A DNA stretch of 64,000 nt from Mesaphorura yosii (lineage: Eukaryota; Arthropoda; Collembola; Poduromorpha; Tullbergiidae): the NCBI GenBank assembly GCA_009869945.1, contig WIXG01000033.1, forward strand, positions 62,001 to 126,000. The letters are read 5' to 3'. The notes under the pieces were generated by a model, which worked only from the letters and a program-made list of their open reading frames with translations, did not search any database and was not told the origin of the DNA. This document shows positions 43,401 through 55,861 of this stretch, piece after piece (positions within the stretch are counted from its first letter, which is position 1; each line of letters begins with the position of its first letter). A program made the translations under genes and the position numbers.

Positions 43401-46090
43401 AACGCACGACCCAGACGCACTGTTCCTACTACTCGTACTACTGGTTTCTGCATCTGCATGGCATCTGGCTCTGGTTACTTAATGACTTGACTTGACCATC
43501 GCTCATGATTCACGATCGAATCATGACTACGCACCGTGATTAGTGATTATGATTATGGCTAAACTACAGCTCCTCCAATAGAGGTATAAATTTAGAATTG
43601 GGCTACACGCACAATTTGCAATTCCCAATTGGCAATTTGTAATTTGCCAATTATTAAAACAAAAGAAGCATGCCAGCAAGTCGATATAATTAGCAATTAG
43701 CACGTGGCCCTTCCTTCAAGAAAAGTTGGAAAACAAAGGCTACATTTTGCCGATTTTGCCACCACCGCATCGCTGACATGACTATTAAGATCTTGCAAAT
43801 ATGCAAATGCAAAATAGTACGTAAAACGCAAATTGTGGTAAGCATTGAATATGAATTAAAATTGAAATTATTACATCAAGGTACGAATAATTTTGTCGAC
43901 AATGACGGTGTGTCGTGTCGAGTCATGACATGACTTCAAGAAAATACTAAATACTGGCGTACATTGTTGAAAGTGAATTTACTCGACGAAGGATTTTGTA
44001 TTTTGTAATATGAAACGCACGATCTATTGCATTGTAGGTGATAACTTGCAAGCGGCAGGACACCGCCAGCTTGGCTTGGCGGCCTCAGCCAAGCCTTCGT
44101 CACCGTGAATGATACCGTGATATGATATGACACGAGTACGTGTGTGATTCGAATCACGCTTTCTTGTGGCATGGTCGGCTTTGCCTTGCCAAGATAAATT
44201 GTGCAAAAACTCAATCCCAAACTCTACTTCATGCCAAGAAACCAAACCAGTGAAAATGATCGTGGTTAAGTAAACACTTTGATTTAATACCAGCGTGAAT
44301 GCGTTTGTGTTTCATAGTTTCATTACTTCGAGTTGCAAGCAAACGCATTGTCTTGTCAGCTGTAATAAATCTGCATTGCGTTGCGCTTTTTGTTCAGAGG
44401 ATCCTTCCTCTCGTCGCCTCGTCGCGTCGCCTGCTGCATTCTCGCAGTGCGATTTTGAGGGCAAAAAATACTAAAAATGCAATCGCAAACGCCTCGATGC
44501 CTGATCTGAATCACAAAAGAACAATTTTCTCAATTATTTATGAATTTTTTGTATATCTCGAGTGAATTCTGCCTGCGTGAGCAAGCACACTGCACACGAC
44601 ACAAGACACAAGACGCAGATTTATGCGAGAGAATAGAAATCGCAAGTGTTTTGTGCGTCGATGTCGTTTTTCTGTGTCATTTGTCAAGTCTGAGTCTGAG
44701 CCTGAGAGTCTGTGTTTAGCTGTAACTGTGCTCAGTCTGTAATTTATCGCTAATTTCTTAAGGTTCTACATAAATGAGCTTCACGCTCGCGTCGCGCATT
44801 ACAATGGCTTCAGGAAATTCGCACATGACCGGACTGGAAACATGAATCAGCTTTAAAACTTGGTCCGCCTGGCTTGTTTTTAAGTTGATAGTTGGCTTTG
44901 ATGCCGAAGATAACGATTAGTAATTTCGAAAACATTAATTTGCAATTTTCGTAAGCATGTAAAACGTAATCATAATCATCATCGCCATCATCATTGTATT
45001 AATTGAAATTTTTATTATTATGACTGCGGCTGCACTGAAGCGTCAAGAAATTGAAATTAGTATTCTCTTAATAGAAGCTAATTCTCGGCTGGTGCTGTTG
45101 CTATTACGTGTCATCAAACTCAAAGCTACAGCCTGCCTTCGCAGAGTCCCTGCACCTGCGCAGAGTGGCGTATCGTTGAAGAGCTCAGCTTCGAGCTGCG
45201 GCATTTTGGCTTTCACGCAGCTGTGTTGCAGTTTGTAATTGCCGTAATATTAATACCACTCTGAAAGTTATTGCTATTGCGTATTGCATTGTTATGAATT
45301 CATTCATTTTTCTCAATTCTGCATTCTTTATCCTGTATTTTGCCTATTGCATTGCAGTTATATTTGACTCCTCTTTCAATGACGCTCAATCATTCTTAAC
45401 TTAACCTTTGCAGCAACAAGAACAACAATATTGCACGCGTAATTCTGGGCCTGGCCACGTGTTTACTTTGCAAATTGTCAGTACGTTAGAACGCATAAGT
45501 AAGTTACAGGGACAAGAATTTTCAATTTAAGTCAAAATTTGCCCGACTGACTGGTTGACTGACAGGCTCTGTTATTGTTGCACTTTATTACAGCATTGCA
45601 CAGGTTGAGTCCTGGCCTGCGGTATGCGGTTTAGGCTCTTGTAAAACCACAACACAACAGAACACTGCACTCAAATACTGCAGGATTCCAAGCGGACGTC
45701 GAGAAGAAAAGAGATTTTGTGAAGATTGCTTACTACAATTACGCGTATCGCGTATTATTTTATTGTAGTGTTTATTTAGTGGGAAGTAGTGCGTAGCACT
45801 GCGGCAAGGCAGTTTAAAATTGTGAAGCAGTGCGAGTGCGAACGCTAAAGATTCAACTTCAAGCGAGCAATTCGTTCAGCTCACAGTAGCCAGTAGTCAG
45901 CAGTCAAGACAAGCCAAGTGCAAGTCAACGTCACGTCAACGCTAAACGCTCATTTTGAATTAGAAAAGGCAAAGGCGAAGAGCGAATTTGAATTGTCATT
46001 GGCCATTGAAGGATTGAAGTTTGAAGATCATGTTTGAACTCAATTAGAAGGTGCGTCTTGATTGTCTCTCAAGTGCTTTGCTTTCCCAAC
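40488..46090. other. Gene-poor AT-rich region
   Basis: About 5.6 kb with no coding exon I can support. It contains many short palindromic words built on TTGCAATT/AATTGCCAATT (for example 41650-41690 and 43610-43650). It may hold regulatory DNA for the gene starting at 46091 and the 5' part of the dynein transcript. Confidence 0.5.
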
Positions 46091-49000
46091 ATGGATACGT
46101 CTCACCTCCTGTACCAAGCCGCTGCCGCGTCGCTGGACTCTTGGGACCTTGAGAATTTGAGATACTTGCGTAAGATTTCAAGTGGCTACCGTGCCAGTGC
46201 AAGTGCGAAATCGAGCAGCAAGGCGGAAGAAAGTTATTGTGACTCGACAAGCTATCAAAGTCTCGCCAAGGCAAACGGGAAGAAAACACCTGCATCCGGA
46301 AGATCGTCGCGCTTGGAAATCGCAACAACAGTCGCCAGTGTGCACAACAGCAGCAGCTGCGATGGGGATGAAGAAGACGACTCTTTGCTTCTGCCACTGC
46401 ATTTGAACCAGGGCACCAAATCCAGCAATAGCGAAGTGCAAATACACAACGAAAGCGACGAAGAAACAATCCACGCTATTGAAGAATTTTCCTCCTACTG
46501 CGGGAATATTCGGAGTATTCCAGTCCCAGACGCTAAAATCAACGACAGCATACATGCAATGGCTACCGGATGCGGACGCATCGCCATTTGTGACAACGAT
46601 GAGAGCATTGAATTCGATGATATTGAAGAACCGGCGTCCTTGGGCTCGCGACCGCTGGACACTTGCTATCAGCTGGACATACTGACGATTCGAAACGAGT
46701 CGGTTCTGGCTACGAAAAATCAGGCGATGGCCATGCGCACGGTTCCCCCGTGCAAAATTCCGAAAGCGATGGTAATGGCGAAGCATGGCACAGATCACAC
46801 AAACGGAAATTGCAAGAAACAACTCCGAAATGGATCCGACGGATTTTCGAGTTCTGGAGAATCTTCTGGGATGGACGAAGGTATGTAATACAGAAGGTGG
46901 GATAGAAGCCGTTGACTGTTGTGCAGAAAATGCGTATCAGGGGACTTTGACTCAAAGATTAATTTGGAAATCGGTAATCTTGGCAGAGTAGCCAGCAGTG
47001 CGCAGATTCAACGATTTGTATTAATTAAAAGCCATGTTCATTTAAATCAATGACAAACGCACAATTAACACACGTCCGCAGTTGGCCTCCGCCTGTGCGT
47101 TAAATGTGCTGCTGTCATTCATTTTAGTTGGTCTCATTAAAAGTATTTCGAATTTCCTCAAAGCCACAATCAGCAGCAGTGCAGAGCATAGCGCGATTAG
47201 AAATACGAGCCAGGCCAGGAGTCGAGAAGCCAATTACTTTCAAATTATGTGCGTGTGGAGCAGAGTAGCAGCCTCATTCATCTTCAGTCACCTTGACCTT
47301 ATGCCAGCGACAGCGACAGGCATTCAGAAGCTAATTAATCTTGCAGCAAAATATGAACACTTCGTGCTTGTTATTGTTTTGTCAAATTCAAAGGTGAGAC
47401 ACGGCTGCTAGTGCTCGGCTATTTCAAAGAAAGCAAGATTTTTACAATAATGCGCATGTAATAATGTTCACGTAGTTAATGTTTTAATTTTTCTTCATAG
47501 TCTACCGTACAGCGCAAAGAAATCTCGTTTGCAAGATGCACATGAATGATTCAATGATTTTCATTGTTAAGCACTGCACAAGATACTAGATTACGAGTTA
47601 CAAGGCAAATCAAGGCAGGCACCAAAGTGCCAAATGCTGTGGCTGTTTTAGCGTGGTTAACTAAGTGAGGAAGTTCAGACTCGCCGTGGCGTGACGCGCA
47701 CGCAGCGCGGCTTCGACTCGAATCCCAATTGCAATTGCCAATTTGCTTATGATTGAACTACAATGTAGATGATAAGCCCATTATTCTGACGAACGCTGAC
47801 TTGACTTTGTAACGCAAGCGTAATTATCTTCACCTAAAATTGTTAAACTGTGAAACACTTTTAACCTCTCTTGGCGTATGCTGTGCTGTGCTGAATTAAG
47901 TGCGCGTGCGCGCCGACGCGGCGGATCGTGTTCTTCTTTTCGTGTAACACTTGCAATTCATTCCCATTTGGTAACTAGTCCATTGAAAGCGAAAAAAATG
48001 GTTCACCCTTAATTTTACTTAAATAATAGAATAATAGTCAGATTGTTAACGCTAGCAATTATGTACAACGTTGTGGTTCAAGCCAAGTAGCCACAACGTA
48101 CGTGGCTGTTGGCACATTCCGCTTTGACTGCTCTAAATCCTTAAACAGGTTATAAACACTTGAATCAGATTTACGAATTAAAGTGAGTTCAAAGATGTGT
48201 AACGATAAATTACAAATTACGCATACGTGTACGTGTGCTTTTATCTTGATCGGCACTTCGGCAAAGGCGTGTGGGCATTTCTTCTTTCGCACTTACCCAA
48301 ATCAATTAGCGAATCAAAAGTGAAATTGAGAACTGACAACTGGGCTGAGATTGAGATTAAGTTTGATTCGATTTCGATATGCTTTCAGATCTTATTGGCA
48401 GTGCTTGTTCGTTTTTATGCTAAATTAAAATACAATGAAATGCGAAAATGCGATCTCATTTTCGATGCTATTCTCGATTTTTGTATCCAGGAACTTTGTA
48501 TAGTGATGACCGCTGTTCACATGCTGCAGTCCCACAGCTGCCCTATACAAGAAGCCCCAGGAAGAAGAACTGCGTCAGCCAGCGCTTGTCCTCGTCTTCG
48601 TCGCCATCTTGTTCATCCTCGTCAGCGTACTCTTCGTCCATCCCATCCACTTTACTTGAAGATGAAAGAACTGCTGTGTGTCCATTTTGCGATGGCGTCG
48701 GTGCGCGTCTGCCTAGTTCAAGTTCGAGAACTTACTACTACATGGGAGAGTAAGCCTTACACACCATTGACGATTGACATTGAGATCTATAGACAATTCG
48801 GAGCCACACGTGTTGTACTTTCTCGTTTCAGGAATGAAAATGGCAGCACAACTCGTGAACGGAAGCTATCATCTCCAGGTAAAAAGACATCGTCACCGTC
48901 GCAATCTTCTTCAGGCGTCGGTGTAGACAGCGGAGGCGTTGACGCTGACACCACAGATGCGAGCAGTGAACCTCGTCCATGCTCGAGTAACGACAACGAA

Positions 49001-49246
49001 GCTGATGAAGGTGCACACAATGAGGGCAGCGGCAGCCCGCCTCCTCTGCCACGGACGCCATCGCCATACTACGTTCGCTTGCGACGTGACTTGATTACGT
49101 CGTACTCGCCAGCACTCTGCCCTCCTCGCAATTTCGGCATGGACAAACAGGGGCAGCTGGTGATCGACTATTCGCAGAACTGGGTTGGGCTGGAGAAGTA
49201 CATAGAAAATTTGAGGCTTAATCCGGTTAATCCAGTTGAATCTTGA
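46091..49246 (+). CDS. Unrecognised Ser-rich protein with conserved-looking C-terminus
   Basis: Three exons, 46091-46880, 48491-48749 and 48832-49246, join in phase (1 then 2), giving about 480 residues. I do not recognise the family. The N-terminus reads MDTSHLLYQAAAASLDSWDL and leads into Ser/acidic low complexity. The middle exon has a poly-Ser block and a CPFCDGVG motif that could bind metal. The C-terminus is less biased and looks globular: TPSPYYVRLRRDLITSYS, ALCPPRNFGMDKQGQLVIDY and NWVGLEKYIENL. No signal peptide or membrane segment is seen. The 1.6-kb second intron is the longest coding intron of this type in the window. The gene lies alone between two gene-poor regions, which suggests complex regulation. 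Long open frames on the opposite strand of exon 1 are shadows. Confidence 0.62.
46881..48490 (+). other. Long intron of the Ser-rich gene
   Basis: Donor GAAG/GTATGT at 46880 and acceptor TGTATCCAG at 48490 bound 1.6 kb of AT-rich DNA. It has repeated AATTGCAATT-type words (around 47725) and no supported exon. Confidence 0.45.
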
Positions 49247-49654
49247 GCCGAAGCCACTGCCTGCCTGGACAGAAACAGGATTTCGCCTACTTATTTGTTA
49301 GACGATGCTAATGAATAAATTGTAATTAATTTATGATTTCTATGATTAAATCAATTAATAAATTAGTGGCAGAGTTGCATGCGTGTGGTATTCCACTGTT
49401 TCTTGATTAACATGCTCCTCGGCATTACAAAGCCAGCATATATTATATTGGGTTGTGATTTTGTCCTTCCACTAGAAACAATGAAATGACTTCAAACTCG
49501 AATGTGCACAAGAAAGTCGTGCTCGTTTTGTGACTGAGAGCGACACAGAGACTTCAGTAAGTGGTCTAAGTTGAACTGTGGGTAATTTCAGCTTTCTCCG
49601 ACGGTGAAAGTTTCTTTCACATTTCTATGATCTACCCAAATAGAAGTGATACCA

Positions 49655-51110
49655 ATGGGTGGTTCAACAGAAGGCTATAAATCGTGTGCCCGTGACAGTG
49701 GAGGTACTCACGGACTCGGCGTAAAAATAGGAGGTAAGAAGTGTATTTCTCAATTAAGTAATCAGTGCGCGTGGCGTAATGGAAAATTGTAGTTATTCTT
49801 ATCGACATATCCATGTGCGATGAGCTACCTATTACTTGAAGCATTAACTTACATAGAAACTTTGATGTGGAACTACAGAAGGACATGGCGGACGGATTCA
49901 ATCAATTGGCGGAAGTGACAAAACCGATGCTGGTGGAGGCGATGGAGTTGGAAACAACACATGGACGAAGGCAAATGGTAATTTCGATTAATTTTCTGAC
50001 GCTAATAAGTGCGATCTTGTAGTCTTGTCTTAATTATCCGATTTTTAATTAGAATCTGGGGAAACAACAGACCTACTTCCACCTGAGCCTTCGCGATACG
50101 AATCAGATTCCGATGACAGTAGTGCGACCACGTATTGGCAGTCGTCGTCACCGAAAAGCAGCAAATGTTCGGCAACAAACTCCCCTCTCCGACACCTTCT
50201 TCGAAAATCGCCCAAACCAATTGCAGCAGTTACACCATTGAGAAAAAAGATCACAGTTCCCTTCAAGAAGTGTTCGTCTAGAACAACTAGACTAAAGCGA
50301 AAAATGAAGGCAAAAGCGGTTCCATCAGAAAAGGATTGTGGGTGTTCTAAGCAGAAGGCATTAGTCCAACGTGTCTTGCAAGACTACTTTAAAATTAAAA
50401 AGAGAAAGAAGCACTACAAGAAGAAAACTGAAGAACTCATGGGTAAATTGGCCTGGCAAGAACTTCAATTTAAGGAGCCTGACCCTGAGGGTGTAGAAGT
50501 CGCTGGATTCGATTCTGAATTATTTAAGGAGAATATCAGCGAGAAATTATCCACATGTTTGAAGACCCAGTTTGGTCGCGATGTGCTGACCCACGCGAAG
50601 CACCAGTCCCAGTTGATAAGTTCTCAAATATCCTCACAAATGGAGCTACGACCAGTCACAAGCCAGTGCGGCTGTCTCCTATTTGACGATGAAGTTATGC
50701 TCCCCAATTCACAAACTCAAAGGACGACTCAGCATACTGGCCCTTCACAACGACCACGTCAGCTAGTCTCACAACGGGAATCTTCATTTTCCTCACAATT
50801 GTCACAATCCCAAAGGACGGTTCAGTCTATCCAGCCATTTTCGCCATTGAGTCAACGGTTTTCGTTTTCGCAACAATCTCCACAAAGTCAAAAGTCTTCA
50901 CAATCCAGCAGTCAACTTCGGCCATTAAGTCAAGTATTTTCGCAACCACAAAACCAACACCTATCCTCACAAACCCAAACATTTTCACAATCCAGTAGCC
51001 AAGTTCAACCGTTAAGCCAGCTGTTTTCGCAACCACCTAAGGACTCGCTGGACGTCTTAGCATTTACTCCGCGTAAGTACCACTCGGTCTCCGATTTCCT
51101 TTCTCGTTAA
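49655..51110 (+). CDS. Unrecognised basic and SQ-rich protein
   Basis: Exons 49655-49733, 49879-49977 and 50053-51110 join in phase 1, giving about 410 residues. The first ATG (ACCAATGGG) is used. A Gly-rich start is followed by an acidic Ser stretch, and then a basic middle (TRLKRKMKAK, KKRKKHYKKKTEELMGKL) that could form a short coiled coil and nuclear signal. The last third is built of Ser-Gln dipeptides with an internal repeat: SSSQLRPLSQVFSQP and SSSQVQPLSQLFSQP. The end is less biased (DVLAFTPRKYHSVSDFLSR). Dense SQ sites are the target motif of ATM/ATR-type kinases, so a nuclear DNA-damage or replication role is conceivable but unproven. Several exons are short and the function is unknown. 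Confidence 0.62.
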
Positions 51111-51300
51111 ATTAACGATTCTTCTGTTTGCTCTGGCAATTGTAATTGGTTCACTGATTCGAACCCGTCGTTTAAAATTAAAAGTTGGCATTCAATGTTA
51201 AAAAGTTAACGAACTTCATGTAATCTCTTGTTCTTAAATAAAAAGTTGACGTTTAATAATACAATACATGTTCAAAAATCTAGACTAATTACAAATTAAT

Positions 51301-54300
51301 TTAACTAGAAAACATATTCTCTATCCACTCCACGTTACCGGAAGCAATCTCGTCCAGGTCAAAACTTTCTTCTTCAGCTCCTGTCAGTAGCTCACTCTTG
51401 CTCTCGACTTCTGGATTCTTTGTACCTTCTGCTTTTGCGTGGAAACGCTCAGGCTTAGGCACGTGTTTGTCTCCTTCGCCATCACTTTCGTCGTCAGTCT
51501 CGTTTTCCAGGGAATTTGAATGCATGGCCACTTCACTTTTCTTCTTGAACGAACTGTTGAGGTACTTTTCCATTTCCTGGGTGTCAGAACTGGAAACGAG
51601 CCGAAGTATTAAGATAATTTACAACTTACCACTATGGTTCTGTTTCAATTTCACTCACTTTGTATCTCTCAGAACACCGACAGAAGACAGAAGCTGGTCG
51701 CAAAAGAATGTAACCGAAGGCATGGTGTGAGGGGAAGCGTCCATGATCTAATTGCAAGTATTTCAATATGGTTAGCTAACCCAACTTCTAAATATTGAAA
51801 GTGATGGGTGAAATTGATTGGATACCTCTCTGATTACATGAGAACCAGCATGCCCGATTGAAAATGGTTGCTTTACAAGTTCTCGCTCTTTCTTGTGAGC
51901 AGTTTCGGTTACTCGCCGCTCGGGCATTAATTGTGTAAAGGGCGTCAGTGTTGACACTTCATCGGCATGGTTTCGGATCTTGGGTTCCGTTGTATCCCCT
52001 CGACTTCTTGGAAGGAATACACAAAGTTCCTGCGGCAGATTCAAAGCTTACAACATCTGGACAATTCAAAGTCACTTACTAAATTGCACTTCTGATAGTT
52101 TCTGAAGTACCTGAGAGGAGTTTATGAACACCAACAATGATTTCAAAGAGTTGAATTCATTCTGTGTCGAATTTGGAACAAATGTTGCGGAAACTACCGG
52201 CGAGCGGGATACGTTTTTGTGAATTGCGATAGGCTGAGGGTTTTCAGGACGAAAGAAGAATACTGAAAATAGAACGGTAACTTTGATCAATACAAGGACA
52301 AGGACCACGCGCACTATAAACGAGATGAGATGCACTGACCATGTTTCTCTGATGAAAACGCCGCTGCTGTATTCGTCAAAGGATCCACAGCTAGCCAGTC
52401 AACTTCGAAAGGCACTGTCCATGTGAGCATCAACGTAATAACATCCCAAACCGTAATGCTTTTTTGTGAACCGCAAATTACTAAATGCGAACTCATGTGA
52501 CATCCGAACTCAATCATTCTAAAAAATCGTAATTGGAAAGTGCTTACTCACATAATACAGAAGTATTACGTGGAAGATCTGAACTGTGAACTTACTTAAT
52601 ATCCTCTTGTAATTTGGTATGGGACATTGATCCTTTGAATTCATGGTTGTCACAATTCCACAGACCGACTGAATGACCAAATGCAACCGCAAGAACTGAG
52701 CCATCTAAAATGTTAGAAAATGCGACGAGTAAGACTAATTTGATCGTGTTTATCTCTGCCGCTAAAAGATGTTGAGTTCTAGAAGTACCCCTCGAGAAAC
52801 CCAATGGACCAGCCTCAAGTTCTCTGTAGGATCCAGCGTTTTCACAATTCCACCAGTAGCTTTTGCCGTGCAAACTACTGCCATCATTGATAAGCCCCCA
52901 AGTTTTGAATAGTTTATCCTTTCCGGTGGTGGCTGACTGGATGGAGGGATCTTCATCATCCGTTTCTTGGATCTTTAAACACTCCAACCCATTCTCATGC
53001 GGCCAGTCAATTGATGTATTCAATACATATCTGAGAAGTGCAACAAGAAACATTGAGGATTGACAAACCAAGGAAGAAACCATTCAACAATCGCCACCGA
53101 TCTCCTAACGTTTTTACCTTTGCTTTCCCTTATCAAATTCCCAAAACTTCAACCTGAGTTCTGAACATCTCTCGTGGTCATCCTTCCCTTTCATCAACAG
53201 ACTCTCGCCAGTCGCCAGCCATTTGCCGCGATTTGAGAATGCCACATGCGTGATGTCCGTATTTCGAATAACCTTCTTCCGCTCATCCGTGACGTAATTT
53301 TGCTGTGTGATGTCAAGCTAAATTAAATTGGAAATCAGTAAATCAATGCATTGTGAATTTGAATTAAAATTCTACACACAAGCTCTACTACTGCTTTACA
53401 TTGTAAAGATGTTTATCATCCCGGAACGAATAGCACTGAAGATGACCTGGCTTCCCATTCATGACCAAGCTATTTGTCCTCGGGTCAAAGTGTATTCCAG
53501 CTCTAAAGTACGCCTGGTCGGAGAAGGAAGTTTTAGAGTCTTCTGGGATGTAGCACTGCGTAATATTCTGAATGGTTGCCACAATTTGATTTGAGCTGTT
53601 GACAAGTTGAATACCTAAAAGGCAAAATTATAGTTTCTCTTGATTTGGTTACATGCTACAGGCTGATTATGAATTTAAGGAAGGCCTTTTGGTTTCTTAC
53701 AATTGTCAGCATGCGAAATAGCAACGTACTGATTCTTCGGTGAGACCGTTATGTGACGAATTGGTAAACCCATTCTGGGTAGGGTTTTTCTGTCCGCGGA
53801 ATCTTGGCAATTCCAATTGACAAGCGTGCATTCACCGCCGCCACTTAGCATTTCAGTCCCTGAAAGAAAGTAAATGGTCTCATTGTACTCATTGATTAAA
53901 AATCATACCATGCATTATGCTTCATATGGACCTTGCTACTACTTACCTCCGATAGAAAAGCTGAGATCACCAACCGGTAAAGTGTGCCAGTGAAACGCTG
54001 TTTTAGCTGGAGACTTGTCGAACAGATTGTTCCAGATTACAATACGGCCAGAGTCGTCACCAGTTGCGATTATCATATCCCGTGGATGTGCAACCACACA
54101 AGTAAACTTCCGTGTCCCTGATTTGTGCCATTTGTTCTCTCGAGTAGAGTAGTTCATCACAAATAAGCTTTCATCTTGAATAGCGCCGATCAGAGTACCT
54201 CCAGCTCCAAAGCACACCGAATGTGTGTTATCCCGAACTTGCCAACATAATTTGTCAAACTCAAAGAACGTTTTCTTGTACTTGTTTTGATATGTTAGTG

Positions 54301-54854
54301 GCAAGTGACGGTGTACGTAGTACAGCATGACTTCCTCGTCTGACGAATCTACTCGCCCCACCATTAAAAATTTGTTGGCCGAAATACATTGCATGTTCAG
54401 CCATTCGGAAAGTTTGCTCCAATCTTTGGGCATGCTTCGATTGACATCTTCCACGCTTACGACATTGTGTTCATCTGAGGTGCAATCCACATGGGCAAGG
54501 AGCCCGGTCCTTGTCAGGATGACCAAAGTCTTCGTAGACTGGCCATTGTAGTCCGAGACTGAACTGGTATTTGGCACGAAAGCAATGCTAGCAATGGCGT
54601 CTGAATTTGGTGACAGAATTTCTCCAATTTCTAGACCGGTTCGTGCGCTGTAGATGTGAATCTTGTTGCCCGAAATGACAAAGACGGATCTAAACGAAAA
54701 TTATGGATTCATATAAAAACGCATGTCGACAAAAAGTAGTCACTTAGGAGTTAACTTACTTCTCATCCTCTGAAAATACTACCCTGTGGCTGACCAGAGT
54801 TCCGCCGACTTTGATCCCGACCTTCAGAGTCCTCAGCTTGTGATCCAAAATCAT
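51301..54854 (-). CDS. Wdr75: WDR75/UTP17, SSU processome WD-repeat protein
   Basis: Exons: 54854-54760, 54689-53947, 53859-53701, 53614-53400, 53317-53118, 53030-52789, 52704-52596, 52518-52340, 52262-52111, 52029-51826, 51747-51659 and 51589-51301. All joins are in phase, giving about 815 residues, close to the family. Diagnostic segments include FTCVVAHPRDMIIATGDDSG, DPRTNSLVMNGKPGHLQCYS, NVSRSPVVSATFVP and TVWDVITLMLTW. The order matches human WDR75: two seven-bladed WD propellers, then an acidic C-terminal tail (ENETDDESDGEGDKH, VEWIENMF). WDR75 is a t-UTP/UTPA component needed for rRNA transcription and 18S maturation in the nucleolus. The ATG chosen is the first in the frame, at ILDHKLRTLKVG. 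Confidence 0.93.
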
Positions 54855-55169
54855 CCTGGGCCGGTACTTTTCGTTAATTCATTAACTATTTCCGTTTTAT
54901 AATGCACCGAAAGTTTTCGGCACTCACACTTGCAAAAAAAATTTGAGTACAACCAACACGTGCGATTTCAAGCTCACCGATGATGCAGCAACGTGAAGTT
55001 GCGCGCAAGGAATCTCTTTCTGAAATGTACACGTTGAGCTTTGTCATCATTATTAAAATAACATTTATTAATTAATAATCCAATGCTTAAATATGTTATT
55101 TACAGATGGACAGTGTCCAGCAAGGCGCGATTACATGCGTGGGGTCACGGGGCATCAGTCAAAAGGTGC

Positions 55170-55176
55170 AAAAAAA
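55170..55176 (-). terminator. Pol III T-run after tRNA-Met
   Basis: Seven consecutive T on the - strand lie four bases beyond the tRNA 3' end, as expected for RNA polymerase III termination. Confidence 0.75.
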
Positions 55177-55180
55177 TAAC

Positions 55181-55253
55181 TGCCCCGAGCCAGGATCGAA
55201 CTGGCGACCTCCAGATTATGAGACTGGCGCGCTACCTACTGCGCTATCGAGGC
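55181..55253 (-). tRNA. tRNA-Met (CAT), elongator
   Basis: The 73-nt sequence folds as a cloverleaf. The acceptor stem GCCTCGA pairs with TCGGGGC (one T-G pair) with discriminator A, the D-arm contains AGCGCAGTAGGTAGCGC, and the anticodon loop is CTCATAA. The T-arm GCCAGTTCGATCCTGGC carries the B box. No intron is present. The A1 position of initiator tRNA is absent (it starts G-C), so this is the elongator type. Confidence 0.95.
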
Positions 55254-55861
55254 GCTCGCTGGTCGTGTTGTATAAAGTAGTGGCTTTTATCATACTAACC
55301 AGGGACTCTATAATCCAGTGAATGTATTGGGCTTTTTATGTGATCTATTTAGTAAAGATTCGCATCAGACATATTTTTACTGATTGCATAATTGAACTCG
55401 AATGTCTACAGTTGTATTCTCGCACGCAAATGAGTTATGAACTAAGATTTGACTGAAGGCGTGTGAGACAAGGCAGAATGAGACGATTAACTTCAAGCCT
55501 ATAGACAGGTTATCGACTGGGCCTGCCTGCGTGATAAAATGGACCAACAATACCAGAAAATTCTCGTATTCGTTGCACTAATCTTGCATTCAGATATTTA
55601 AATGTATCTACGGTCTGCTGTAAGCCTCTTTAAGCAAAATGCCAGGGATTACCATCCCGAAATACATTCAGTCACGGAAATAAACCAAAAGCGAAGCCCT
55701 TGCACGCTGTCTCAAGTCTCAGTTTAAACTCGGCGTCCTTTTATTTCGAATAACTTCTTGCCTGTGCCAGCATCAGTGCCACCGTATTGTACCATCCTCT
55801 CTCTACGTTGGTTTAATTACCTGGTCAATTAAGTTCAAGCCATTTAACTAAAAGATAAAGA
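55254..55861. other. Intergenic, nothing supported
   Basis: This segment lies between the tRNA and the secreted Gly/Tyr-rich gene. It presumably includes the promoter and 5' UTR of the latter. I see no gene. Confidence 0.45.

Noticed and set aside
46178..46822. 214-codon open frame on the - strand inside exon 1 of the Ser-rich gene
   Set aside because: It is antisense to a coding exon with coherent splicing and has no family features; it is a by-product of Ser and acidic codons.
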